Assembly: GCA_020746105.1 (NCBI GenBank)
Contig: CM036620.1
Coordinates: 28,102,118-28,166,117 of the forward strand
DNA length: 64,000 bases
From: Trogon surrucura
Lineage: Eukaryota > Chordata > Aves > Trogoniformes > Trogonidae
Direction: 5' to 3'
The translations under genes were made by a program, and so were the position numbers. Positions 23,986 through 38,136 of this stretch are shown in pieces. How positions within the stretch are numbered: the first letter of the stretch is position 1; every line of letters starts with the position of its first letter. The notes beneath the pieces were generated by a model. That model was not told the origin of the DNA. It did no database searches and saw only the letters and a program-made list of their open reading frames with translations.

Positions 23986-26900
23986 AGGTTCATAAACCAA
24001 TGAATCAATTACACTGATCCATACAAGTATTGCCTCCCTCCACCTCCGACGGATCAAATCTTGATTTTATTGAAGTGCTTCAGAGCAACGTAAGAGAGGG
24101 TAAGCCAAGCTACATCGTGATGGTATGAAATATGGGTGTGTCCATGCAACAAGGGGAAAGCCACATGTTGACCTTTTCTAAGACATACCAAGGAATTTAA
24201 CCACTACTGTCAAATATTGGCAGAGTGGAGCCATAGATTACTTGTGATCCACTGTAATTATCAGATAGTTAACATCTACATATAGGTCTCCATCTGTTAA
24301 TGGTACTAAGTCTTCACTTTTTTTTCAACTTTCCACCTTCTAGAAACTCATTTATTTTTAGCCATCACTAGTATATCCTTCTTAACAATTACTAATGAAT
24401 CATTTTATGAACAATAAGGGACACATTGAAAAACAGGGTCAGATCTCACATGGTTTAATTAGATAAACTCCATTAATTTTCATTTTAAGAGGATGAGTTG
24501 CATTACTAGAAATTTTGGGTATTTGTTTCTAAACACAGCATGATAATAAAGATCCATTTTTGATACAGGTATGTTACCACACAAAAAAAACACCACTTGC
24601 CCACAGATGGTAAATTGCATTTACTGCCATCTTCTTGCAGAGTCCCATAATCTGCCAATTAGGGGAATAAGCTCAAAAGCAGCCAAACTCAGCACTGAGT
24701 GTTAGCAAAGAGAATGTAAATGTCTACGGTGAATACATTCTCTAATTTTAGATTCTCCGCCTCTCTCCCCCATATATTTTTTAATGATTTATGCTATATT
24801 TAATTTACTTAGGAATTTACAAAGGAAAATGGCAATGTTAAAAACAAAGCAAGTAACACAAAAATGTGCAGTACCTTTAAAAGTTACCTGTAAATACATT
24901 ATGTCAAAACATTTCAGAAAAAAATGTGATTTTAAACTCCCATTAAAACCACTGACGAAAACAGTTTAGACTTTTGCTGACTCTGCTGCTTGTTGTGTCC
25001 CCTTAAAACCTGGAAAATAATATTATTTCTGTCAATTTTACCACTCATGTTTTAGCAGTTTCATAGACGTTTCACTACGCCTTCACTGGCTGTGTAGTGG
25101 AGCAGAATGCATGTGTTGCAGAAAGAAAAAGGAAGCAGTTAATTTTAAACAGCATTTTATCAGATGAAAAGAGTGGGAAAGTATCATACAGTCAACACCC
25201 CAATCACCATATCAAATTAGTAGGGTAATGCAATGACAGTCTACATTCATTCTGTAGTTGCAATATGATTACACAACACACTCGACAGATCCCACAAAGG
25301 GCCACGTTACTGAAGCCAAAGTTATTATAAGAAATAGCAGCATGTGGTTGTGGGACTGTAAGGTGAAACAAGTTAATAACGTCCTATTATCTACTGGTAA
25401 AGCTGCTACCTCCGTATGTGGGAATAAATTACATTAAAAAAAAGCCAAATTAAACAACCAATAATTTATGTCAGGTGGCAACGGAATACAGATGGTGATG
25501 CTAAACTGCACATATCATGGCAACGGTGAAAAACACCTCCTTCTATTTAGAAAACACTAATTTAAATGGCTTCTTTAGTGAAAAGCATGATAAGGTAAAA
25601 AGCACTTGAAAGCGCTAGAGGAACATTATGGTAAGTACTTGTACACATTAGTGGATGAAGAAATCTATGGGGTGCTAAGACTCTCTGTTCCAAAGCCTAA
25701 TAATAAGAACTTAGGAGAACATTTAGGAGTCCTGGACTCAAATCCTTCCTCTACCTGAGGGAGTTTTGACCTTCATGTTTCTACTCTTTCCCATGGTTTA
25801 ACCACAAAGCTACCATTGACCTACCAGATTAAGCAGAAGCCTATGACTCATCTTTTTCAAAACTTTCTGTCAAGTCACTTGTGGCCATCTTTTCCAGCAG
25901 GAAATCATTGTGTACAAGTGGAGAAATATTATGAGACTACCAAAACACTGAGCAAAGAAAATGGTAAAATACTTCTGTTGAGTCGAAAGAGATTCTAATA
26001 AGAAAGAGAGTCAACAAACCCTGAAACTGCTCCTCAGTATTTTTTCAGTGACTATTTGAAAGAACACTTTCTAACATCTGGTTCTACAGGTGCGGAAGTC
26101 AGGCCACTGCCTATTCTGTGAATCCCAAAGGAGCTGAAAAAAAAGAGCCAGATGCAGAGCAATTCATGTCAAAATTATCTGGCTTTGAGCATGCTTAGAG
26201 GCATAAAGTTGGGTGCCGCAAATTAGATAAAGACTTTGAATAGTGGAAGTGCCTGGAAGTCCTATTTACATTTTTTAAACACTATTCAATACCTACATCG
26301 CCTTAGTCACTGTCTTGAGTGGATTTCTTCCTATTGTTTCTTTTTTGACTCTGGTATAGTAAATAATATTTTTTATTTACTTCTATGGGTGGTTTGTCAA
26401 TTTTGTAGAAAAGTCATAGTTCTCTTCTAAATTCTGCAGGAGTTTATAGAAAAAGAAGTACCTAAATGTAGGAGATATTAAACATCCTTTAAACTCTGAA
26501 AAATATTATCAGAAGATCTGCAATAGAGTATGCAATGTTTTTACTAAATTATTTATCAAATACTGTGCAAATACCTACAGGCTTCGCAGTTCAAAGCCTG
26601 AAGAGACTGCAATTCATCTTGTCTCCATTGTCAGGTAGGCCAATTTAGAAAAGATTCATTCCTGTAACACTAGGTTGAAAAAGGCATTTGTCTTAGAAGC
26701 AGAGTAGCATGAATATATCACTATATACCTAGTCATCTAACACAAATTTTTTAATGAGAAATTACTCTACATAAAAGCATAACGAAATAGCTGCATGTTG
26801 GTTACATATATGTATGTCAAATTTTAAACTGGTTAAATATAGTATCATATATATCTTAGCATGGGCCACAGAACACAAAAGCTGAGTAAATACCTAGTAA

Positions 26901-29900
26901 AACATTAACAAGGAATGAAGTGGAAAAAGCAGAGTTGGAAAGAAAATAGGCCATGCAGATAACACATACAGAGGGTCTATTCCCTCCTCTTACCATAAGA
27001 CTTCAGGTGTTGCAGCTGCAAAGCTAGCAGCCACTGAGCAGAATGGATTACAGCTCCCCCAGTCACAGAACACAGACACCCACCCTGCTGCAGACTCCTT
27101 AGCTGATGTGCCCTATCTTGATCTCGCATGCTTGTTTCACACCAGCACAGCTGGGTACTAATCTCTGACAAGGAGTTCTCTGTGTGACCTCTTATGGTAC
27201 CAGAACAACAAAAATTGTTCCTCAAACGGACCAAAAGAATTATAAATCATCATTTACAAGTGAGACTAGCATGTAGAAATCTTGTATTTGCTCTCCAGGA
27301 GCACAGAAGAACTCAAAAAGCCAATCCTTAAATTCAATTACTTATGTGATAGGCAAAAAAGGGTTTCCACTTGCTAAGTAGTATTGTGTGATATTATAAG
27401 TATCAGCACTGAGACAAATCGTCTGTTATCACGATATTAAGAATTAAGAACACTAGATATCAGTGGGAAAGGTTAAGAAAAGCCATACACACTTCTCATT
27501 TAAAGAAACAACAGCTACTTTCATTCTTCCTAACATTAATGAACAAAATAAGTAGCTGGCTTGTTGAAAGTCTCTGAGAAATGTGAGTTGAGAACAAAGT
27601 GCATAACCTTTGCCTTCTATTTCCTCTAACAGCTGGAACACTCCATGAGAATAACTAGGCAAATTGAACATTTTTATCTCTGTCTGAAAATTATCGCTGG
27701 TTCAGTGGCTTACACACAGTCTTCTCCCACGGCTTTCACATCACAGAAAGAAAAAAACCCTATCTGCTAAAAATCAATAGAGCTCTATATCCTTTTCAAG
27801 AAAACGGCCAAGACTGCTACCGAATGAGTAGGTTTGACTGTATCTGCTCTTAGTTGCTTTTGTCAAGATTTATGTACCTCTTCATGTGAACTTGATTCCG
27901 TCTTTCTTAACTTGCCCTAATGCCAAATGACTACGGAATAGTGTCTACAAATTAATCTAGCACCAAGACGACTGTGTTAAAACCCCTTCACCTATAGTGT
28001 GGAAGTTTTCTGTGATGTTGCTGTGAGCATCTGCCAGGAAAGCTGCTCTAGATTTTCCATTCCAAGATGAATTTTATATGCCAAGCTTTTTGAACCTTAA
28101 AGCTGACATCTACCAAATGAGTTGTCAAGTTCCAAAAGAGATTTTCAAAGACACTCAGAAAATACTGTGCTTGTAAAAGAGTTATTTCCAGCATTCAGAA
28201 AAACCCTTAGCATCGACTAAGTCATTACATCACAAATTTATTCTTTCTCACTTCTGAATTAATTGCCAAGCACTTCTCCCTCTTATCTTATTCACACTTT
28301 TGGTACCTTTAAGTAGCAAGCCCTTCTTCTCAAACATGAAATAGTCTGTCTTCCCCAACTACCTACTAATAACACAGGACTTGAAAAATACTGCTAAAAA
28401 ACATGTGATGTCCTGATTTTAACTTCCATCATTAATTTCTGTGTTCTGGACACATACAAACTAAGAAGCTAATACTGATCTGAATAATCTTATTTTATTA
28501 ATTTTCTTCCCTGCCTACTCTTTTGTTTTTGTGTTTCTGTGTCTCTTGGAAACAGTAACAGCGAAATTAAACCTCTGGTAGTATACCTTCTCAAATATAC
28601 CGTACAACACTGTACGTATTTGTTAGGACTCAAAGATGCACGTTCCTCTTAAAAAACTTCCTGTCTAAATGGTTTTGGGGAAATCCCTTACTGAGCTTCT
28701 CCATATCACTATAATCACTTAAAAAATCACAATCAACTATTTAATAGTGTCTAGAAACCCACAAAGACAAACTGACCTGATTTCTGTTGCAGTTCTATAC
28801 AACGTGGTGAGTTCACTATGGTGCATGTGACCCACTTTCACTACAGGGATTATTCCACAGAAGCATTGTCGCCTTTCAGGAGTTGAATGAGCATTTACAG
28901 AGGAAAGATGTGTTGCGGAGTGCCTGAAATACCTAGAATTCTGTTTTAATTATCCTTCTGTTTACAATAGAGATATCAAGTAAATAAAGAAATAAAATGC
29001 AGAGGAAAAATATACAATAGGAATCATAAACCCCCAAACTAGGTACTATTTTAACTCCTTAAAAAGTAGTGTCACACTCTGATGATTTTTGTGGTTTCTT
29101 GTTTCTGGTTTAACGATGCTTTAGCACTCATTCTTAAAGCTCTCATTGCTGGGATGTGGGTAACAACAATATCACCACAATTCAAATTTGTGTTACCCAA
29201 TGAAATGTCAGCCTTACCTTTAAAATTTTTCCTTCGCATGCTCCCAGACTTTCATCAGCATTTTAAAATGCATACTGTATGGTGCACGTCCTGTCAAGAG
29301 GGAAATCACAATGATTTCTTTGGCTGTAGGTGCTAGCTGAAAGCAGATGTAGACTTGCCGATAGAGCGCGTGTAGTCTGTATTCAGACCTATGTTCCATA
29401 GTCACACCTTTCAACAGCTGACAGAAGCATAAGACTACACAACAAAAATATTTTACTTTTGAAAATGATTACTAGTTGTGAACAAAACCACTCCGTAACA
29501 CCTTGTGATTGGTGTCCTGACATTTCCCACATCACTAGTCTCTATAAGCTCCAAATGATTCACAAAAATCAATGGCTACTGGCAGAACAATACTTTACAA
29601 AGGTGCCAGGCAACGGGAAGTGTAATGTCATTCTTTTTAACCTGTGTGGCAGTACCGATGATATTAGTGTGGTATTTTTGGGTGTACGTGGCGCTTAATA
29701 CATATAAATGTACGCGGTATCATACAGGTAAATAAATAATAGTTGTTGAATCAATGAGATGACAGGCTCAGTGCATGTATATCACAGCAGAATAAGAACA
29801 AGGAAAACAAGGCTAATCACTAATCATATAGGAAAAAAATAATTTCCAAATTTGAATGGAAGCATATCTGAACTAAGGGTCTAAACAGTTCTTGTTATTT

Positions 29901-32900
29901 CTTATATTCCCAAAGCACCTGCAGCACAGGGACTAAATTGTAGCTGGTAGTAGCATTTTGAACAGGAAGATGAAAGATTTGTGCGTCAAGATTAAATCAC
30001 TGACACAGGAGGGAAGGAGTTTGTGTTCTTAAATCCTTAGTCTTGGAGCTGCACAGAAAAGAGAGAGTAACTGAGAGAGTCAAGGACATTCTAAATGGTA
30101 CTGACACAGAGTGGCAATCCAAGCCAGGAGACCTGGAGTTAGAATATTCATGGAGTAACAGAATCTGGGAAGTAAACACAAAAATAGAGAAGCTGCAGAA
30201 ACACTTTTTGTATGATGGTTACTCCAGCTTCTCTCTTTCATTTACTTTTTGTTTTCCATGAGATGCAAGTTTTCTTTGAATTTAACACCCATGAAGGTGC
30301 TTGTAACATCCTTGAGCTCCAAATGTTCCTTCTCAGCAAGAAAGTTTGAAAATTTAATAGATGCGACATTGATGTCAACAGAGACCAAGTAGTTCAGTAT
30401 CAAACTGGAAACCTACCAAGGCAAAATGAATGGCTTTGCATATAAAAGTAATTGGACAGATTCTGAACCTAATGCCCAGGTCCTCTAAGAAATCGTCCTC
30501 TTCTGGTTTGGACATTGCTTATAGCTATAAGCTAATGCCACAAATACTTCAGTTGTCTGCAAAGTATTAGATTATCTGCATTGACACAGCCATCTGTAAG
30601 TCAGGTAGTAAATCTTATTGGAGCTCCTCACACATTTGTCAGTCACAGCAATGTTTATAGTATTGTGAAGCCTTGCAGTTATCTTCCTGAAGTAAGCGAT
30701 ACTAGAAGTGTATCAGAAATACATCTCTTTCCTGTAGATTCATAATACGCTAATCAAGGAAACATTATTTTAACATTTCAAATACATCACTGTGTATAAA
30801 TTACATGTGTGGAACAAACTGATACTGAAAATTAAATAACTAAAGTCATTTTATATGAGCCAATAATTATCTAACACTCCCAAGATTAGTTTAGATAGTC
30901 CACCTCAGATTTAAACTCTAAGAACATTAATCCACAACTGCCACTCAGCCATAGGACTCAAAAAATGTGTTCTCCAGCCTTTGTTTTGGGATAAGCTGGA
31001 AATGGGATGAAGTGAGGCATGAGCGAGATAGGACAAAAACATAGAACCAGGGAAAACCTGCTGAACCTATAGGGCTCAAGCCAAAAAAAGAAATAATAAG
31101 TGAGGTTATGCTATACACAGTACTAAAAAAATGAAAGCACTAAGGTCTTTCTGTCTTCTCTTGTAGTTTATCTAAATGAAAGACAGAAAGATGGCACAAT
31201 ATTTTGCTCCATGAAATGGGAAAAAAATGTTGGCAAGCTGACAGCACTAATCCCTTGTGCCAGAACTGTAATAAAGTTGAAAGCCACTTTTGCTCTGTAT
31301 CCTTTTATTTAAAAACATACAAAACATAGGACCTGACTACTTGTGATCTTCAAGATTCCCAGAGCACAGGCTAGAAGAAATGAGGTGTAAAATTTAGAAG
31401 GTGTCTTAAGTAATTAATTTTCCTATATTCTAAAATTTAAGACAATTAGATGCTTAGCCTAAATCTCATTAATGGTTAATTGCTTCTAAAATATTAAATG
31501 CAAAAGCTACCTCTGAAACAAAGATTTTTAATTCAAAGTGCTTGAGAAATTATGCTGCTGCTAGTGATCTATGACCTCCCATAACACATTTTCCCCTAAC
31601 CAGTGTACTTCTAATAACTTTGCCTTCCTCAAGCCTTACCTAGAGTACATTTTAACCCAAATATGGCCTTAAGCTTCCTGGTAGTTGAAGCAAACTCCTA
31701 CCACCTTTGCAGATGGCTTCATTACATAAGGAAAAGTGATCTGATCCACTTGGATTGGAGTAGCAAATCCATTAAAGCTAGTTATAAGCATACAATAGCT
31801 ATAATATTTATAGAAAAAATAGTACTTGAATTAAATTCTTGTTTTAAGGAAAAGGTCAGACATGAAGACCTGCTGATCCTAACCAGCTAGAAGGATCTAT
31901 AAATGATTTACTATCTTTTCCATATGACAAGAATGTACATTTTCACCTGATTTGTCCTGGTGTCCTTAGCTTATTTTTGCTAAACACAGTAAGAATGAAA
32001 CTCGACATATCAGGGTTTTATACTGGCATGAGCAGTAACGAAATAAAGCAAAAATACGTAAACTGGAAGAAAACCAGGTCAGATGTCAGGTTTCTGATCA
32101 AGAATGAAATGCTGCTGTATTTTGAGGTCATAACCCGTAACATAAAGTCTCCTTAATATTCAGTAATCTTGTGTGTGCGCACACGGGGAAAAATCTAAAA
32201 AAAAAAGCTTAATGTAGTCAAGATTTTTCTATGTGTTTTTCCTGAAGCAGACAACAAGGTTAGCATTAAAAAAAAAAAGAGGAAAGCTGCTTCTTAATGT
32301 ACAAGATCTAACCAAGACTTTTGACTGAAAATGAAGTTCTGTGCATTGACTTATTTACACGATTAAATCCTTACCATGTATCATAAAACTTCTTATTTCT
32401 AGAAAAGATGCAGAAATAGAAACAGTAAGTGCATCCTCCTACTGATATTTAGTTAGAGATACAGTATTATGAGGAAGAAAATAGTAAGGGAAGTTCATTC
32501 TTCTCACAATTTCTTTCATTCTGAGATGTATTTATTAAGATATCTGGATTGAATGCCCATGTGTTCAGCACTCATAGCCCTTGATGACATCTGCAAAAAG
32601 CTACAGACCTCTTCAGTGGGAAATACTTCATTGCCAACAGCTCTTATTTGCAATTTTGGCAACTTCCCTTCAAACCAATGACTTCCATTGGTATTTGCTC
32701 TCACTCAAGTGCATTGGGAAGTTTATATGCTAGTCTGTACTCGAGGGCTGTCTCTCACTGTTTAGATAAAGCAAACTGACAAGCACAACAACATAACTAT
32801 AGCTTTAATTTCTTACAGAGCAACTAAAGCCTCAAGGGCTTACTCCCAGTGAAGAGAACTGGAAGCTGCAAATTAATCAGGCTGAAACTTTCTAATATTA

Positions 32901-35130
32901 TAAGTAGTAGGGGACCATTAAGCTCTCAGAAGCCTAGGGTGTTATATGGGTTTTGCAAACTGTGACAACCAAACTGAACCTAGAAAGACTTTGTATGACT
33001 CCGAGACTGCTGGAGCACAACACTGTGTGCCTGCTGGGGCTCCTCCACACGTGTGTATCTCACACATGTATAAAACCATGACAAGCCATGTAGGCAACCA
33101 CTCCAGGGAGAAGTGTAGTTTCCCTGCAATACAGTTACAGGCATGCACAGTTCTACTTCAGCATAACCTACCAATTTAACACTGACCATCAACTTGATCC
33201 AATTCTTTCACCGGAGCAAAGAACAAGATCTGTACCATATTTTTGAGAAGAGTGCTATTGGTATAGTTATTGGATTCCAACAACTTCAAGAAGTTCAGCA
33301 TTACAGGAGAGTGAGTGTGAAGAACAGCTGACTGGTTTGAAAGCAGACATGGATAGAGTCAATTCTCCTCATGATGGCTTTCAAGTGGAAACTGATTTGT
33401 CAAAAGAATATTTTGATGAGGTAATCAGTCTCACTTTATTAATACATAATAATTTCCTCTATCCTTTCATTTACAAATGTTTACAAAAGATTTTGTTATA
33501 TAAGGACTAAAATAACAAAGCAATTAATGTATATTGCTAAAAATAAAAATGGGGTTATATATTTTACCGCTTCATTACCCTTCAGATCATACAAGCACCA
33601 TCCACACAACTATCTCACCTCAAGACCCACCATATTTAGTAAAGAAAGAAGAATTACTTTGCAAACTTGTCTTATTGCAAAAAGAAATCAATACCATTTT
33701 TCAATCACTAGACTGATTTATTCATCTCTATAATATTCAAATACAATCTATATTACTTTATTTACATAATCCATTATGCACTGAATTTTCCTCATTTCAA
33801 ACAGCATACTGCCTATATAAACATCCTACTCTTCCCAGCCATTTCAAGCATGTCTACTATTATTTCATAAACAGTGGGTGATTTATCATTTCCTGTTTAG
33901 GCGAAGCACTGTGTTTAATATGGTATGTCAGAATAAGCTCTATTCTGCATGCCATTGCTTTCAAATATTTCTCCCATCTCTTTACTAGTCAGTCATAATG
34001 GGTTTTCTTGCTTGTGTTTCACTTTTGTGTTATTATTTTTTGCTCTGATCTGTGTGGGTAACTTCAATATTCCAAGAGAATTACTTATTTCCTCCCACCT
34101 TTAGAGTGGTACTGAAGTCATACTCATTCTCTTATGCTTTCTCATCCAGATTTGCTTTTCTTTCAAATGTTCATCTTTTTGTTCAATATTAACCCGTGAA
34201 CCACCATGCCCTCCAGAAGCCTCCACGTAAAATAAGAAGTATGGCATTATATTATGTTGTTGTAGATATGATCTAGTAGAGATGAATGAACAGTGAAAAG
34301 ACCTTCCAACTAATTTAATTGCACCTCTGTCCTCCATATAAATGTTATAAATAATTCCTTTAAGAAATAGCATTTGTGTATGTCTACCTGCTGACAAAGA
34401 TAAATATTGCCATTTTTTAGAAAACTGCAAATTCTTTAAACCTAAATTTAACAGTACGTAACTGAAGACTCATGGCAAAGGTCAGGAGGAGATCCCCAAT
34501 CACATCTATCAACTATTGCTTCCCATGAGACACTACCTGTACATTTTTGGCTAAGTATTCTCTCAGTGATGTTGGTTTGAATTTCTTCTAGATTTAAACT
34601 TTGTGGAATATAAAATTTGTTTCTTTTTTTCTCCCTCAAATTTTACTCCTAATGAAGTCGAACAGCAATACACACATGCGCAATAGCACTGAATAGCACA
34701 ACTACTGCATTGAAAAGATTAGTTAATTAATAAAGCCATGCTACTGCTGGCAGTGAGTCAAGTAAAAGATTGCTGTGGCTGATCACAGCATGCATGAAGA
34801 CAATCCCTGCTTCAAGAAGATTATAGTATCATCTACAATAATAAATGAAAAACAATTACAACTACTGAAGCCTTAGGAAAAAAAGGGGTTGCTAACTTAA
34901 TCTTTTCTTTGTCCCTCAATAAAAGAACAGGTGAAGGGATTTTCTGTCAGTGTTTTGTGTCGAGTGGATTAAGCAGCACCAGCCTTTCTGTGGCAATAAT
35001 TCTCCTGAGACTTCTCATGGCTGGCTGATGGCCTGGTGCAAGGCAATTGTCCCAGGACAAGGGAGGAAATCCCAGAAACAGATTAAAGGAAAGAATTGAA
35101 ATACGTTTCTGTGGCATAACTAACAGCATT
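23986..35130. other. Unique non-coding DNA
   Basis: No coding sequence is supported over these 11 kb. One weak SINE-like patch is noted separately at 25722-25800. A 12-bp alternating palindrome GTGTGCGCACAC lies at 32173-32184. Confidence 0.6.
25722..25800 (+). repeat. Possible ancient tRNA-derived SINE remnant
   Basis: The segment AGTCCTGGACTCAAATCC, followed by CCTCTACCTGA and later TTGACCTT, resembles the B-box and core region of old MIR/CORE-SINE families, which carry TGGGTTCAAATCC then GCTCTGCC and TGACCTTG. The similarity is short and interrupted and could be chance. Confidence 0.25.
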
Positions 35131-35348
35131 GGATCTTAGGAAGAAATTCTTCAGTACAAGGGCGGCAAGACTCTGGAATAGATTGCCCAGAGAGGCTGTG
35201 GATGCCCCCTCCCTGGAGATGCTCAAGGCCAGGTTGGATGAGGCCTTGAACAACCTGGTCTAGTTAAGGGAATCCCTGCCCATGGCAGGGAGGTTGGATT
35301 AGATGATCGCTAAGGTCCCTTCCAACCTAAGACATTCTATGATTCTAT
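35131..35348 (+). mobile_element. CR1 LINE 3' tail (copy C)
   Basis: The start reads as the last part of ORF2 (GGAAGAAATTCTTCAGTACA, then GACTCTGGAATAGATTGCCC and GAGAGGCTGTGGATGCCCCC). It proceeds through CTGCCCATGGCAGGGAGGTT and GGTCCCTTCCAACCTAAGAC to two copies of the terminal repeat (ATTCTATGATTCTAT). It is 5'-truncated, has no open frame of note, and shares its CTGCCCATGGCAGGG tail type with copy B. Confidence 0.96.
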
Positions 35349-37286
35349 ACCATAAAGGAAATTCACATGCACTTTGCATATATAATTCAGTTATTAAATA
35401 TTTTTTATATATATATACACATAAACTCTAACATATATCTGTAAAAATCCATTTATTTGAATACGAGTCAAGAATTTTACTCGGAAGTTTTTAGAAGTCT
35501 GGCTCTACTGAATACAGTAAGACTTTGCCATTATCTCTACTGAATTAAGGATTCACCTGACAGCTATTTTCTAAGTTTTATAACACTTCCATCTCTGTGT
35601 AAGACTTTAGTCATAACTTTCATGGATTTTCTTCCTATTTCAAACTCTAACTGTATACATAGACATATTAAAAGTAGATTAAGATCAGTGTAATTAAATT
35701 GGATTGTTAATATGTGTTTTATTAAACACACAGAAGAGAGTTCACTGGATCGCTCCCTGAAGGTATATTTGAACTGTAAGACATAATGTTAATAAAGTCC
35801 TAATGCAGGATTTACCAAGATAACTTTGAAGCCACTAGCCTGACTACGAGGGCAGCATTTATTCCAGTGCACACTTTATCTGGTTTTTGAGTAAGTCTTT
35901 GTGAAAGGGACATCCGCTGTGATACGTGCTTTCTGTTCTTATCCTAGAGAGTATACATTTCTTTCAGATTTTCTGGTTTTGTTTCATGATTTCCAAGCTT
36001 CAAATGAGAAAAAAATGCTTCTGGGGAATGCTAAAATTATTTTCACACACTTTTTGCTACCTTCTTCCACTGTTGCCCTATATCTTCAGTGTGTTTTTAA
36101 CCTGCTGTGATCATCTTTCCTTTTTTACGCTTGGCTTTTCCTTCACAACTACAATCATCTTGTTTAAAAAAAATCTGTCTCCTAACTTACCAAATGTATT
36201 TTTCAAAATAAAAAAACTGACAGAAGCCCCTAGCAATCTCGTCAAACTTCCCCAAAGATTTCTAGCACAGGCATTTTATGAGCACATGATTATTTTTTTT
36301 TTAAACTTCCTAACCTATTATAAACCTATTACATATAACAGGCAGTGAGGTTTCATTTAATGCAGTTTCTTATCAAATATAAATTACATTAAAGTGCAGC
36401 AATGCTTCTCCCTGTTTTCCGTTTGTACTTGAGTTTTGGGGCACACACTACACTTTTTATCAATCTTTAGTTCTTCTGAACACATTTAAGTGAAGAGGCC
36501 CTTCCAAGCTTAGAAGCAAAAGAACTTGAGAAGTTAGGAAATCTATAAAGTGGACAAAGACTGTCCCACTCGATCACAATCCTTCCAGGTATCAAGTGCC
36601 AAATAAATACCCCTGAAAATTATCCTATTTTTCATTCAAAACTGGAGAGCTAGTGAAGACCAAGTAAGCTTCCTAGTCGCTATCCTATGAAACCTAGATG
36701 AATTCAGTGAATCGCATCATGGTCACCAACTCGGTCACCAACTGGAGACACATCAAAAGAGGATAAACTGAGTTAGCAATAGTTCAGACAGGGATCGTTG
36801 ACTACAGAGGGAGAAAACGGCATCCAAAACTTTCTTGTCATCTGACCTCAAGTTTAATCTTCTGGTATACAAGGAAATGGTAGAACTTGGCATTAGTTAT
36901 TTACAAATTGAAGACTTTTAAGATGAAATAAACAGGCAGTTCTGGTCCTTCCTGCCCTTTGTGTCACACCAAGATTTACAGGAAAAAAAATAGCAAAATT
37001 TTTGAGTTGTGTTATTGTAGTAATTTAAAAACCCACAGTATTAAAATATTCTTATTTTTATGGCATTTAATAATTATTACATTAGCAGCTCCTACTTTCC
37101 TCTGAATTTGTCTTTTATTTTCAGGAAAGTGAAAGCAAAAGAATGACAATATGGTTGAAATGGAATAAAATTTTGAGATATAATGAACCACCAATGTATA
37201 CTTAAAAACCTCTTCATTTGAGGCAGTGACTACTGAAGTAGTTTTCCCATGCAGATTGGGGTTGTCCCTGAATTCTCATCCATAAA
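35349..37286. other. AT-rich non-coding DNA
   Basis: Nothing is recognised except the TA/CA microsatellite at 35401-35424. The open frame near 35926-36348 on the plus strand is low-complexity, Phe/Leu-rich and not convincing. Confidence 0.6.
35401..35424. repeat. (TA)n/(CA) microsatellite
   Basis: A T run is followed by alternating TA and a short ACACA end. Confidence 0.85.
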
Positions 37287-37655
37287 CATAGAATCACAGA
37301 ACAGTTTTGGTGGGAAGAGACCTTCAAGATTGTCGAGTCCAACCTTTATCCTAGCCCTGTCAACACCACTAAACTATGTCCCTCAGTACAACATTTACCG
37401 ATCTATTAAACAACTCCAGGGATGGCGACTCAATCACCTCCCTGGGCAGCCTGTTCCAATGCCTGACAACTCTTTCATTAACGAAATTCTTCCTAGCATC
37501 CAACCTGAACTTTTGCTGGCACAACTTAAGATCATTTCCCCTTGTCCTATCACTCTCCACTAAGAAGAACAGACCAACCTGCGCCTCGTTACCACCTCCT
37601 TTCAGGTAGTTGTAGAGAGTGATAAGAACTCCCCTCAGTCTCCTCTTCTCCATGT
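37287..37655 (-). mobile_element. CR1 LINE 3' part (copy D)
   Basis: The left edge CATAGAATCACAGAACAG is the inverted CR1 terminal repeat, so the element points left. On the minus strand it still reads as about 95 uninterrupted codons of the ORF2 C-terminus (37653 to 37369), with the blocks [49 protein letters not shown] and ESPSLELF in the expected order. That frame and the tail type (GGTCTCTTCCCACCAAAACT, read on the minus strand) set it apart from copies A to C and place it with copy E. It is truncated at its 5' side just upstream of KRRL. Confidence 0.95.
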
Positions 37656-38121
37656 TATATCATATATATTCAAACCAGCTGCCCTGACAGCAATAAAATT
37701 GGGCTATGTTTAATTGCAAAAGCAGCTAATGTATTGAACTCGTCACTGAATAGAATCAAGCCATTAATCTTTATTAGGTAAACAATCTCTCAAAAAAGGT
37801 GTTCCTTCTGCACATTAGAAAACTTAGAGAATTTAAGATAAACACAGCAGTGCCTCATGATCATCATTAATGACTTTAAGGCGCATTTTACTTCGTAACA
37901 AAAACTCTGCTGAATTTATGCTGGCTTCAGTGCGAAAGAGTACCAGGAGAGGGGATTAAAACCCTGGGAAGTAGGGTTTTTTGATCTGTTTCCAATCTTG
38001 AACATCAATCCATTCTGACCAGATGCACATGCGTGTTTTTTCCTACTGCAGATTGCATTTGTGGGTGGTAGAGGTGTTTGGGGGAAGAACAGAACATGGC
38101 CAGGATTTCTGGATTTTTAAC

Positions 38122-38136
38122 AAAAAAAAAAAAAAA
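38122..38136. repeat. A(15) run
   Basis: Homopolymer of 15 A. No retrotransposed sequence is seen in front of it. Confidence 0.95.

Noticed and set aside
32173..32184. GTGTGCGCACAC, possible Z-DNA palindrome
   Set aside because: Too short for stable Z-DNA and common by chance in CA/GT-containing DNA.
35926..36348. Plus-strand frame of 140 codons
   Set aside because: The Phe/Leu-rich translation comes from T-rich DNA, with no gene context.
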